DNA of 64,000 bases from Bipolaris cookei (Eukaryota > Ascomycota > Dothideomycetes > Pleosporales > Pleosporaceae). Below, in pieces: positions 34,701 through 46,215 of this stretch; position 1 is the stretch's first letter, and the number at the start of each line of letters is the position of its first letter. Below the pieces are notes generated by a model that saw only the letters and a list, made by a program, of their open reading frames with translations, was not told the DNA's origin and made no database searches. The DNA lies in contig NRSV01000040.1 of NCBI GenBank assembly GCA_002286855.1, forward strand, positions 188,071 to 252,070. Direction: 5' to 3'. The translations under genes and the position numbers were made by a program.

Positions 34701-36042
34701 AGGATTTCCAGCATTTCCTGTGGGCTCCCGGCAACACCCATCTTCTTGAACATGTCTACAGCCCTAGACAGCCGTATGGCAAGTTCTCGTTTCCCTTTGT
34801 GACTGTGTCCAATGTCAATGCCGACCTGCGATATATCGATATCCATCATTTGTCGGGTTCGTCGTTCGAGATCGGCGTCTTCAAGTTGGCGTATGGTTTG
34901 TATGCGTGGGAACAGAATCGTATGGTGTACTTGCTCGGCAACGTAGCGCTCAATCATGCGCTCGACGATTGGTCCGGTGAGATCCGTTGTTGCCCCCAGC
35001 AGCGATAGTTGTTGCTTGTCCACCATCTGAAAAAGGTCAATGGCTGCAGTGACGGCCGTCTCTAATGATCTGCGCATCTGATCCTCTTCATCGCTGATTT
35101 CGAGATTCGAGACAAAGCCGTTGGGGACATAGGACAGGTTGCTGTGCAGAGAGAGTGGTGCCGTGTCTGCCGAGGATACCGACCCACGTCTCCTTGAGCT
35201 TTTTGAACTCATTGAAGATGGCCGTGACCTTTGCGATGGTATTGCTGGCAGCGGTTTCTGCAATTCGTTGCTAAACTCTTTCAATATTCTCTCCAAGCCC
35301 GGCTGCATCTGGCGCGCAATCATAGGGAAGTGGTTCAAGAGATCGCCAAACGACCTGACCTCCTTCTTCCGTGGCATGGACGAACTGGCGCTTGCCGACG
35401 AACTGGCTACAACTGGGGGCTCAGCCCTTGCATTGTACTTAGGTCCCAGTGCAGCGGGTATTATGGGATTGGGGTCGTATGTGCCGATGAGAGGGCGGGA
35501 TATAAAGTAGACAAGCCAGGGCTGGGCATCGAAGGAGTCGGGGTAGAAGATGGTGTCGTTGAGGAGCTGGGCTTGGTTGAGTGTCTTGAAGCCTACATTG
35601 TCATCAGCGCGCGACGATGCATGACGTACCGTATGCATGCTCACGAACCCTTGTTGCTGTATATAAAGGCATCTTTGACAATTACTGTGCGGCCGTTTGC
35701 GGTGGTGAACTGCTTTGCCTTGCCCCGCGATTCCCTGAAGCTGCCCGTATCCCTGAGGTGGCCGTTGGGCCCCGCGCCGCCTGGGATGCGCAGAACATGA
35801 CTGGCGAGGAAGTCTTCGGAACCGCTGAGGTCGGCATACGACGTGTTTGATTCCTTGTCGCGCGAGGTCAGGAGGGCCTCAGTCGTCGGGACCAGAAGGA
35901 CCTAGGGGCTGAAGTGTTAGCGACTGGGGATATATGGGATATGTTGCACTGGGACACGTACGTGGTGCTGCGCTGGCTGGCACTGACTGGGGAGTGCGCT
36001 ACGGAAGAAGGCCCGTAGGAAGGGATTCAGCACGGGAGGCAT
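31754..36042 (-). CDS. VPS9-ankyrin-PX endosomal protein (Vrl1-like Rab5 GEF)
   Basis: Three exons, 36042-35962, 35901-35649 and 35592-31754, give 1390 aa. The start MPPVLNPFLRAFFRS is fixed by two phase-consistent introns that lead into TVIVKDAFIYSNK and GFKTLNQAQLLNDTIFYPD. A VPS9-type helical region lies at roughly 290-510 (LLIVVIRAPVRHLQARLSYM, GYALSTFEAVLSYL). Ankyrin-type repeats follow at about 675-915 (RQFTPLMVASKYGRTDMVRI). Next is a PX-like block with FENLAKWLAQEHPASWLPV at about 960-1040, and a long helical C-terminal region. This order is that of yeast Vrl1, a VPS9/ankyrin/PX protein that works with a SNX-BAR partner on endosomes. Domain limits are approximate and the GEF activity is inferred. 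Confidence 0.75.
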
Positions 36043-36639
36043 TCAATCGACATTAACGGGGCTCTGGGGAGGGTCGGCGTGCGCGTGGCATGTGTCCCGG
36101 GGGTTTTATATAGCGCGCGGTCTGGTCGAGGGTGTGGCGTCGTATAGTGGCTTGGGCGTAGAGTCGTGAATAGGAGCCTGGAACAGCGATGGGCAGAGCA
36201 AAGACCTTAAATGGTTATGCCGGCGATGACCTGACGGGGGTTGTGGCGGTGCGCAAGGAGTCGGTAAGAGGCGAGATGTGAGATGGAGAGGCAGCAGAGA
36301 CGCGGAGCGAGGGCAAGGGAGTTCCAGGCCAGCAAGGCGTCACAAGCAATTGGAAGTCGGAACTGGCACCATCAGGGCCATTGGCTTGTGAAGGTGAAGA
36401 CGCTGTTAGCCCAGTATCGATTAGCGAGGAACGCGACTCTTTCGTCATCGCTCCCGTCGTCGTCGCACTCCCTCACCACCCCCACGTTGCATCACATTAC
36501 ATCAACATACGCCGTCGATCCCATGCCTGCAGCTGCATGGCTTTGGTGCGACCATGCAATAGCCCAAAGAAGCCTCGCCTAGACGCCATATATGGATGTG
36601 TGTGGGTACATGTAAGTCAGCCTTGTCTATCTACAGCCC
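36043..36639. other. Intergenic, no gene seen
   Basis: Promoter of the VPS9 gene and 3' flank of the FAD oxidase gene. Open frames here do not resemble proteins. Confidence 0.6.
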
Positions 36640-38754
36640 TTACTTGCCAGCCTTCTTACACAGCTTCGTCCCATAATCCAGCAGACTCCACTTCTCCGTG
36701 CCAGGCGTAGTCTCGGTAAAGAAGACGCCCTCGGGATCCCATTTCTGGCGAATCTTCAGCAGTCTTGGGTAGTTAGTGCCCCAGTATGCCTCCTGCCAGT
36801 TGGGCTCATTGAGATCACCCTCGTTAACATAGCTGGCTCCGTTGGGCGAAACATCTCTCAGTTTCTGGCCCACAACATGCGTGTTGAAGTGCTCGCGCTC
36901 CATCTTGACATCCCATGACTCGGTGCCCTGCATGATCACATTGGTGATGACGAAGCTGCTTGCATTGCGCCAGGCTGGATGGATGGCGTTGTCTACCTTG
37001 GGATACGCACGCCCAGGGTTGACAATGTGACCGACGTCGAAGCCCAGCTGGGTGGGTTCGGGCATCGCTGCGTAGATGAGGGCGTCGGCAATCTCATCGC
37101 CATGACTGTTGATGTCGCTTTGTGTGAAGAGACGGCCTCCGACAACGGACTGCTGGTTCGGCGGCTCATCCTCGAACATGTCTATATACATTTCGAAGAA
37201 AGTTGGGAATGCCTTGGCATATGCGTCATAGGGCACCTTGGCTGCATCCAGCTGCTCATATAGTGGTGATAGGACTTTGGCCAGCTGTGCTTGGTCCATG
37301 TTGGGACCGACAAAAGGGGCAATGTGCAGACGGCCAGGACCAGCTACATGTCCAACAGTCAGTGTACAGAACCAAGATCTCGCCGAAATACAAACTTACG
37401 TCCAATTTCAAAGTACACAAACATGTGATGATCACTATAGTGATTGGCCAAATTGTGGAAAATACGAACACCCTTGGCAAACAGCTCAGTGTCGTTTGTG
37501 TGCGTAGAGTTGATGTTCAGAATCGTGGCAGCCGTCGGTACCTCTGGGAACGTCTTGACAGTGATGCTCAACACAACAGCAAAGGTACTAGGACCTCCAC
37601 CCTTGAGAGCCCAAAACAGGCCGGGGTTCTCCTTGGCATTCGCAGTCACATACGTGCCAGCAGCAGTAATAGCATCGAACGAGAGCACATTATCAGCGCC
37701 CATACCATACAGTCCCGTAAGAGGACCATGTCCACCGCCTTGGATGTATCCACCAGCCCAACCTACAGTCTTCGCAGCGTTAGCACATATACTAACAATA
37801 AATCAATAAAAGAAAACCAAAAAAACATACTGGACACTCCCCCCCAACAATAACCACCTTAGGCCTCTGCTCAAAACATTTCCGATACAACTCCCGTCCC
37901 TGCACCCCCGCCCCCACAACCGCTGCACCGCCATTCCAATCCCCAGGCCCAGTATACTTCTTGATAAATTCTACATCCTTGAACCCATGCGTATTGATAA
38001 CCAGCGCCCCGTACCCCGTCGATCGTCCCCTGTCATCGTCAGCAATAAAAAAAAACCCCCAACACTTCTAAAAAGTCCATACATACGTATGGCGGCGATA
38101 CTTACATAAAATCATGCCCCGTATTCCTTATAATCAATCTCAAATTCTTCTTCCGTGCAAAATCAACGCCGGCTTGGATATGTTGCTTCGTGGTGGCGAG
38201 GATAACATATCTTCCATAGAAACCGCGTGTGCAAGTTCCTTCTGTTGCTGCGGAGTCGGTGGGAAGGCATGTGTTGTTTGTTTTTAGGGGCCAGAGAGCG
38301 GCGATAGGGTGGTTGGTTCTATAAGGACGTCAGTCTGTACGAGTGTTTCTGTTTGAAAGGGGAGGAGGGAGGTAGAGGGTTACAGCCACTGTTCATCACC
38401 CCATTTTTCTTTCGTCTCGGCGCATTTGGCTGCGTTGTAGACGCTGGTTTCGTTGGCGAAGGACTGGTAGCATGGTGCGCCTGGTGGGATGGCGATTTGC
38501 AAGGCGCCGTACACGGTTTTGTTGAGAGCGGTCCAGTCGGTGGTTGCGGGCCAGCACGAGTTGTCGGAGTAGCATTTACCTTTTGTAAAAGTCAGGAATT
38601 ATTTTTCTTTCTGCTATTTATTTGGAAAGGTGAAGAGGGAATGCTTACATTGGTACTCCACGCCCCCAACTTTCTTCACTTCACCAATCCATTTTGCGGC
38701 TTGCGCGCTGGTGCATGCTATTAGCAATGCTGCGAGTAAGGAGGAGCGAGGCAT
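36640..38754 (-). CDS. Secreted FAD-linked oxidoreductase (BBE/isoamyl-alcohol-oxidase type)
   Basis: Six exons, 38754-38649, 38579-38384, 38318-38106, 38029-37831, 37769-37400 and 37343-36640, give 595 aa. A signal peptide is clear (MPRSSLLAALLIACTSAQA). The FAD-binding domain has YVILATTKQHIQAGVDFARK and IIRNTGHDFMGRSTG, whose His is the usual attachment point for FAD. GGECP/TVGWAGGYIQGGGHG provides the Cys used as a second attachment site in BBE enzymes; an intron falls right after ECP. GLFWALKGGGPSTFAVV is typical of the VAO/PCMH fold. The C-terminal BBE motif is visible in NYPRLLKIRQKWDPEGVFF. Many Asn-X-Ser/Thr sites fit secretion. The oxidised substrate, perhaps an alcohol, sugar or secondary metabolite, is unknown. 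Confidence 0.88.
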
Positions 38755-39964
38755 CTTGACTACGCAGAGCGACTTGAGATATCTTTTTGAGGATTTAGAT
38801 ATTTATTTGTATCTTCCGTGGAATGATTAGACTATACTTAGTCTAAGGCCCTAGTGCATTCTGCCGTGTTTAGTACAAGTTAATAGGCTCTGCAGGCGTG
38901 CTGGACGCCTTAACTGCATGTTTTCATTGCCTTCAAATGCCATGTTGAGATTCCTAAACCGGTCTTTTCACCATGCGCCGCTGTGCGTGTACGAGCGAGC
39001 GAGTAAAAAGCTCTGTAGGAATTTCTTCTGCATCTGAGAATCTCCTTAGTGTGCATCAGAAAAAGGCTCCAGCTACTGAACTCGTTAGGATAGAGACATG
39101 GTGAAGGCGATGTTTGGCTTGGCGGCGTACTCCTTTTCACCCGGTTAATATCGGGGTCCAATCACTTCACATGCAAGACATGGAGGGCAGGCTTCGCTTC
39201 ACGCCACAGCTGGGACGGTTCAGGAAGGCGTATCTTGTCCTAGTAGCCCGGATCAAGCATGTGAAGTTTTTCCTGTGTGGCGAAGTGATCATCGTGTGGG
39301 GTTCATATTGTACATAGTGTTGGATCTAGATGTCAATGTTCGATTAGTTCAGCGTGGGTCTGAGATACATACTATAGAGCAGTATATCAGGATGTTTAGT
39401 AAACTTTGGGAGCAATTATTGTTCAGGCCAACTATGTACAGCGTATACCGAAGGCTCTTATAGTTAATAAGCACGTAGCTGCATATGCACCTGTGTACCG
39501 GGAGCCACCTTTATTCAAATCTTTAATAGGAATCAAAACAAGTTAACCATCAATCATTTTGACGCCTCAAGCGATGCCACAAATCTCAATTTTAGCGAAC
39601 CTCCAATGTAGCCATCAACCATCATCTGGATCCAAATCAAGAAACCGTCTTGCGCCACAACCATGTATCGACAGATACCCGCAACCGCAACCCCAAAACA
39701 TCAGCAGAAATAGGGGCCATAATATTCCACTACCTATACATACTCCTTCGGCAGTTGCGTTGAAGCTACTAGTATCGCACCAAACCATGGGTATGGCACG
39801 CCAATTGGTGCGTCGATTCACCATACTAGCCGTTCGGGAAGCCGGGGAAATGGAGCCGGCGTTCCGAAGCACTGCCACCAAGTTGCTACGTACGCTATAC
39901 ACGTACGGCCTAGATGTACGCTTCTTTTTACTTTTCTTCCACAGTTCGCCCGTCGATTTCATAC
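38755..39964. other. 1.2 kb interval, no gene seen
   Basis: AT-rich sequence with only short unconserved frames. It contains the promoter of the oxidase gene and the 3' flank of the F-box gene. Confidence 0.55.
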
Positions 39965-41877
39965 CTAGTACACAATGTCTCTTGCCATGCGATCCAGCGT
40001 ACCAAGGCTAGTATCGCAAGCCAGCAAATCCAGGTCTGGGAACTCATTTTGGATCCGACGTCGCGAGAACGGAATAGCGGTGATATGCTTAGCTCCCCCT
40101 TGGACTCGTGTGACTTTCTTTACATAGTACTGCTGTGGTATGCGTTCAATGTTTTCGTTAGTAGCAAGACCTCCCTCTCTTGCCAACTGGTCCTCGAGAA
40201 GGGAATATACATCGTTATCGAGTGTTTCGGTAAAACGACCCCAGACAAGGACTTCGAGGTCAGGACACAAAGCGTGCGCCCATTGAAAGAACATTGTGGC
40301 GAGTTGCTGGGTCTCGGCTGCTACATTTCTTGGTTGGTCGGGATCGATGATTCGAAGACGGTCCTGGTAGAGATGCAGCATTTTCAAATTTTTGAGCTTG
40401 CCAATTGGTGTCTAGCACAAGTTGTCAATATTCTCATAGTAACAAACATACGTGGGTCAAACTTACGAGTTGTCCAAGGACATATTTCTGTCTCTCGTGC
40501 TCATCGGCCAGGAGACACCCCCCTATTTCCGCGATGCGCAACCCAAATTGCTCCAAAGCACCAAGCTGATTGCAAATTGCATCCAGCGATGCCATGGAAG
40601 GAAAATAAGAAACCCTCTTTTCCACAGACCATAAATCGAAGAGCGAGAGAGACTTTAGCCTGGGACATAGCGACCAGATATATGAAGTAGTAGTCGACCC
40701 ATCGTCTCTAAGCATTGGCTCCAACGGCACTGTTTTCAAGAACCGCATATGAAGACTCAAGTGCTGGAGATTTTGATTCCGCGTAAATAGATCTTCAAAA
40801 TCCATACTCTTTGTTTTGTCAAAACTGTCTGGGGAGTGGAAGTCGAAATGCGTCAGGTTTCGTAGGTCTGGGGAGGTGAAAAGGTTATTCCAGTACCAGA
40901 AATTTTCCGCGTAGAGAGAAAGTCTAGTTACGTAGGAGAGATTGAAGATGTGAGGTATAGCGGAGACGAATCCTCCAGGTAAATATCCATCGAACATCAG
41001 TTCGCGGGAGACAATTTGTTTGTTCTGGAAGAGGGTGCTGTAGGAGCACCTGCTCCAGTGGTCCTCGAGCAAAAACACGTCGAAGTTTTTCGGCAAGAGC
41101 AGGGCGAACTTTTCCAGTCGAGGCAATGTCTGGGCAAGTTCTACGAGACCAAATGTTTTTTGTCCATCTCCACAGACTCCGGCTGTCACGCGCCTGGTCA
41201 TGGGGGTTACAAGCTGCTGGAAGTTACCATGCGATAGTTGGAAATCGACAACCGACTGTTGTTGTTTTTGTAAAAGGTTGATGATAGATGGGTCTAGATC
41301 GAGCTGTGAAAGATAACTGCGGATATCGAATTAGCCAAAAGAATCTTCTGTCTGAGTACTCAACTCTGGCAGCGCGAGATTGAAAGCATGCCGGTGAAAA
41401 GGGGGAAGCTAACCGGAACGTGATCAATTTATTCGAAGGAAACGATTGCAAAATCTGCAGTAACAATGCGTCTCTCTCGCCATGGATCCACGGTGCTTTG
41501 TTGGGCAAAATCTTGTTGCATTCAAATGTTGGAACATCAAGCAGACTTAGGTTTCGCGCGTACTGCAAGTGCCTGAATGCGCCAGCTTCCAGGCATTGCC
41601 GGAACAGTGGGAGCTGGCCATTGCAAGTGCTGATGTCTAACACAATGTTCTGATATAAAAGCTTTGTCGCAACAAGATTCCATGACTTGGATGTTAAGCA
41701 GAGTGCTAAAAGATCTGGGTAGAGGTCGACCTAAACTGTCGGCGTCAGTGATGTTCTGTTGCACATCAGGGGCTAGGTGCTTTTGCCGGTGCGGGGTAGG
41801 CATACATAATCCAACACCATCAACTGAACATCTGTAGGAAGATACGCTAGAGCTTCAAGTCGACCCATCTCACCCAT
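39965..41877 (-). CDS. F-box protein with leucine-rich region
   Basis: Four exons, 41877-41806, 41730-41414, 41316-40467 and 40411-39965, give 561 aa. The N-terminal F-box is built across the first intron: LEALAYLPTDVQLMVLDY joins VDLYPDLLALCLTSKSWNLV. The middle contains spaced leucine-rich stretches (NLSLLDVPTFECNK, YVTRLSLYAENFWYWNNLF, PRLKSLSLFDLWS, LKNLKMLHLYQDRL). Such proteins usually act as substrate receptors of SCF ubiquitin ligases through Skp1. Target and regulation are unknown. Members of this group are numerous and fast-evolving in filamentous ascomycetes. The gene lies about 0.7 kb from the nested transposon pair but has no inactivating changes. Confidence 0.75.
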
Positions 41878-42566
41878 GATTTAAGCCTGGCGATAGAAGG
41901 TGCTCCAATCTGCGAAGGACAGTATAATGGCTGAGGTCGATGGACAATGGGGCTAGTGGATCTCATTCGCCGACCGTGCAGTGCCTTGCACAATACATAA
42001 GTAAGTCGTGGCTGTAGGATTCAGCTGCGGCTTGCACACTTACGTCAGAGCGCAGTAGTGTCGCAGAGTGAGCAAATCAAACGTCAATGCTTCAAAATAA
42101 GCATCCAGACACCTCCCGCCTTGTCCGAGAAAGATAGTGGTAGTGGTCTGTGCCCACTTCACCAAACAAGTGGACGGAGCAACCACAATCTGTAGTAGAA
42201 TGCTAGGATGACATACAAATCAAGAGGCTGTTGTAATAAGGGAAAAGTTAGCCTAGTATTAGTATCACTTTACATAGTATAGCGACGCGTATTTCTATCA
42301 GGTTACTACCTTGAACAGCGTACCAATGTGATGTGGACACGGATCACTGCCACTTTTTTTTATCAGAAGGTGCGAAGTCACAGGGGTAGGCTGAAAGACA
42401 GCAGGGGAATCCTGGCAAGAGGCGCCGACGTATTCGTCCGATCTTTGAGCGAGCTTACATATGAACAGTACGCGTAATATTTCTCGAGACAACCAATGAG
42501 AAGAAGAGCAGAGTCTGTCTAAGACAACACAGTGATATATTACAATGGAAATTAAGATATCAACAA
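41878..42566. other. Intergenic, no gene seen
   Basis: Promoter side of the F-box gene up to the left end of transposon 2. No supported frame. Confidence 0.55.
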
Positions 42567-42630
42567 ACGTGGTTCACAAACGAGTCGCTCACGCCCCACC
42601 AAAGTGTCGACGTCGACATTATAACGCGTA

Positions 42631-44293
42631 ATGGCTCAACAACGCACTAGTTAAACTTTCTATACTGAAGCAGATCTTCAACTGGCTCTTTTTGATATCC
42701 AATTGCAACGTGTTCAAAGTCAAAGATGTGCTGCTTCTATCTATAACGTGCCTCAAAGAACTTTGTCTGATCGACGCGCTGGAAAGCGCCCCCGACGCGA
42801 CTGCGAAGCGAACTCAAAGCGCCTGAACAAGCTAGAAGAGGAGGCTGTAGTTGAGCGTATTCTTGAGGAGTCTGCGCGAGGATTTGCGCCTACAAAAGCT
42901 GAAGTTCGAGCAATGGCTAATAAACTATTGCATGAGCGCGCTAGCAACCCTATTGGCAAGAACTGGGTTGGCAACTTTGTTAAGCGAACTCCTGAGCTCC
43001 ATACGCGCTGGAGCCGTCCTTGTGATCACCAGCGAGCTGCCTGCGAGGACCCAGTGGCTATTTAGCGCTGGTTCGATCTAGTCAAGACGACAAAGCAGAA
43101 GTGGGGTATTGTAGACGATGATATCTACAACTTTGACGAAACTGGCTTTATGATGGGCAAGATTTTATAACGGTTAGTTATCACAGGCTCCAAAGGACAT
43201 GGCAAAAAGAAGCGGATACAGCCAGGCAACCGTGAGTAGGTTACTGTGATCCAAGGCGTAGGCGCGTTAGGTCGCCAGCTACCACCCTTCATTGTCTTTG
43301 CGGGCAAGGTGCTTATCGACGTCTGGTTTGAGAACCTGCCTACCGACTGGGTGCTTGAAGTCAGTCCTAATGGCTGGACGAATAATTAGCTTGCTCTTGC
43401 GTGGCTAGAGCACTTTGATACCCATACAAAGAGGCAGACTGTTGGTGGGTATCGACTGCTCATTATCAACGGCCATGAGAGCCACTGCTCCGTCAATTTT
43501 CAAGATCTTTGTAAGGAGAAGAGTATTTTTCTTCTCTGCATGCTTGCACACTTGTCTCACCCATTGCAGCCCCTTGATGTCGCCTGCTTCGCGCCGTTGA
43601 AGCGCAAGTATGGCGACGCCGTTTCAGGCTTGGCACGCAACAGCACCCACTATATTAGTCAGAAGACCTTCCTACTAGCTTTTAAGACTGTTTTTGAGCA
43701 GTCCTTTACAAAAGACAATATCCAAGCTGGCTTTAGAGGCGCTGGGCTAGTCTCATATAACCCACAGGCGGTGCTATCGAAGCTTGATGTAGTGGTGCAG
43801 ACTCCAAGACAATCACCGCGGCGGGTAGACACCTGGGAGGCGCAGACACCTGGGAGGCGCAGACGCCGCGCAACGCCCGCAAAGTCGAGGCTTAAAGTAC
43901 TCTCATTCGAGAGAGTAAGAAATCGCCCTGGGTCTTCTGCAAGTTCACTTGACGAGCAAATTGCACAGTTGAGCAAAAGGGCTCAACAAAATGGCACATA
44001 AGATGACGCCAATGATAGAGAAGATAGCTACCTTTCAAGAGACTCTAGATGCGGCAAACAAGCGTAAAAGCCGCAAGCGGCGATATGTATGGACAGAAAA
44101 GACTCTTACGGTTGGCGAGGTACAAGAAGTATTAGCTGAACAGGCGAGTAGCAGTCGTGGCGACGGTGAGAGCGCGTCGAAGAGGGTACGAGGAGAGAGG
44201 CGGTGCGGGCGTTGCAAGCAGACTGGACATAACGCTCGTACCTGCGTAGTTGAGATAGATAGTGCTAGCGATAGTAGCGGTTCTAATGAGTAA
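42631..44293 (+). pseudogene. Pogo-like transposase of element 2, several stops and one frameshift
   Basis: The frame opens at the ATG at 42631 and runs to 44001. In-frame stops interrupt it at 42652 (TAA), 43063 (TAG), 43168 (TAA), 43237 (TAG) and 43387 (TAG). Near 43990 the frame shifts, and the C-terminal zinc-knuckle part continues to 44293 (CGRCKQTGHNARTC). Recognisable parts are the HTH (RCAASIYNVPQRTLSDRRAG), the CENP-B-type HTH with IGKNWVGNFVKRTPEL, and the DDE triad in NFDETGF, LLIINGHESH and LQPLDVACFAPLK. The second triad motif reads N where element 1 has D, a further inactivating G-to-A change. Comparison with element 1 shows that the stop at 43168 replaces Gln and that at 43237 replaces Trp. 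Confidence 0.9.
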
Positions 44294-44440
44294 TTTAATA
44301 TACTATAACGTCAAAGTATACGTAGCGAGCCGCTCAGTAGGACGAACCGCTCACTATGCCAAGACCCCACCAAAATCACAACCATTACATAACTATTACA
44401 ATGCGACCATAATAGTAAATAAAAATCATAGTAGGCTATT

Positions 44441-46215
44441 CTACTTAGAATTTAATTCTATATATTGCTTACATGTGCGTGTGTTATTCCCAGCCTCGCC
44501 ACAGCGTGTAGAGTGCCTTTGCGACGGTTCACTTACCTCAGCGCGCGCTCCCTTCTTTGCCTTCTTCCCATCACTACGCGCCCTAAACTCCTTTAGAGCT
44601 GCTAATCGCTCCCCCTCTTCAACCACTAGGGTTCCCTCTCTCTGCACTCGCTTTCTTTTATGCGATTTTCGTCGCGTGGCGGCTGCATTGGCTGCTTCAA
44701 GCTCAGCGTTGCGCTTTTGCAACAACATCAACTTGTGCGCAATAATCGCAGCGCCTTTTGCTAGCTTTTCAAGAGCAACCACTGTACTTGTTGGCGAACT
44801 ATCTATATGCTTCTGAATCCTCTGTTTTAACAGCATCGATTGCGATCCTAGTTCTAGGGTATTGCTTGGGGTTTGCGACAGCCAGGGCAGATCTTCTGCA
44901 GCAGGTGGTGTTGGCGTCCGTAGCTTAACGTCGAGCTTCGATATTATCACCCCTGGGTCGAGTGGGACTAAGCCGGCGCCTGGAAACTCTCCTATGATTT
45001 TATCCTTTGTAATAGTCTTCTGATAGGCCTGCTGGAGGGTAGGTAAGAACTCTATCTTCGTCATATGGTTGATCCTACTGCGCATCATCTCCTCGGCTTG
45101 GCGCCCATACGCCCTCTTCAAAGGCGAGAAACAGCCTACATTAAGTGGCTGTGATGGATGAGACGAGTGTGGAGACATGCAAAGATCGATAATCTTTGAC
45201 TCTGTGCAGTATTGCTGGAATTCGAGCGAGTTGTGGCTCTCATGACCGTCTAGAATAAGTAGACGATAGCCTCCAATACTACGCTCTTTCGTATGCCTGT
45301 CAGAGTGCTCCAACCACTTCATGCCAAGCTTGTTCATCGTCCAGCCATTCTCAGAGACTTCAAGAACCCAATCTCGAGGTAGGCTATCCTCCTTGTACCA
45401 GGCAGAGAGGTGGTGCTTGCCGCCAAAGATGATGAAGGGTGGGATTGCCCAGCCAGCTGCGCTGACACAAACTACGCTGGTAACCCACTCCTGATTGCCC
45501 TGCTGCATAGATTTCGGCCTTGATCAATAATCAGAGGCTGTGACTACTGCTGACGCGTTGTGTATGCCCATCATAAAGCCCGTCTCGTCAAAATTGTACA
45601 TGTCGTCGTCCTGGATCCCATACTTGGCTCTAGTATTCTGTACAAGGCGGAACCAGCCCTGCACTAGCTCAGGGTCTTCACAGAGAGCTCTCTTATAGTC
45701 GTACTTTCGATTGAACTTCAGCTNNNNNNNNNCCTGGATCCCATACTTGGCTTTAGTATTCTGTACAAGGCGGAACCAGCCCTGCACTAGCTCAGGGTCT
45801 TCACAGAGAGCTCTCTTATAGCCGTACTTTCGATTGAACTTCAGATTTAGCTCTGGGCGACGCTTCATGAATGCTTTAGGCCAGCTTGGGCCAACAGGGT
45901 CGCGGTGGCGGGCAGCCAGTAAAGAATCATCCAGATCTTTGATAACAGGAAGGCGCAGTGGAAACCCTCGCGCATCAAGGTCCAGTATATAGTCGATAAT
46001 GTCTCCTTTTCTGTTACAAGTAATTTCATTGAGTTGGGCTGTATATCACGTCGAGAAGTGATTCCGGCAAGTCTATCACTAAGAGTTCTTTGAGGGACGT
46101 TGTAAAGTGCTGCAGCACGTCGCTGGCTAAGTGTCGCGTCATGTTGGATAGCTTGTACTGCAAGCTGTATTTGGGATTCTTTTAAAGAGTTTTGTTCATT
46201 GTTACGTTGTGGCAT
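44441..46215 (-). pseudogene. Pogo-like transposase of element 3, lightly damaged and containing an assembly gap
   Basis: The ATG at 46215 opens with the HTH (RRAAALYNVPQRTLSDRLAG). The frame shifts once at about 46015, after which the second HTH region reads DYILDLDARGFPLRLPVIKD, then RRPELNLKFNRKY. The DDE triad is in NFDETGF, LLILDGHESH and SQPLNVGCFSPLK; the third position reads N rather than D. One in-frame TGA occurs shortly before MQQGNQEWVT (45508), replacing a probable Arg codon. The C-terminal knuckle is altered, with most expected Cys lost. A 9-base N run at 45724-45732 lies inside a duplicated segment, so the true frame there is unknown. Element 3 has fewer stops than element 2, fitting a younger insertion. 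Confidence 0.85.
45610..45844. repeat. 112 bp direct duplication around an N gap, likely assembly artefact
   Basis: Bases 45610-45721 and 45733-45844 are the same but for two C/T differences, and between them lie CT and nine N. The duplicated part encodes the segment before NFDETGF in the transposase. Copies flanking an N run are typical of unresolved overlap between contigs. The spacing of 123 nt is a multiple of three. Confidence 0.9.

Noticed and set aside
16316..38754. Secondary-metabolite gene cluster (P450, AKR, transporter, FAD oxidase).
   Set aside because: The genes are spread over 22 kb among housekeeping genes, and no PKS, NRPS, terpene synthase or pathway regulator is present.
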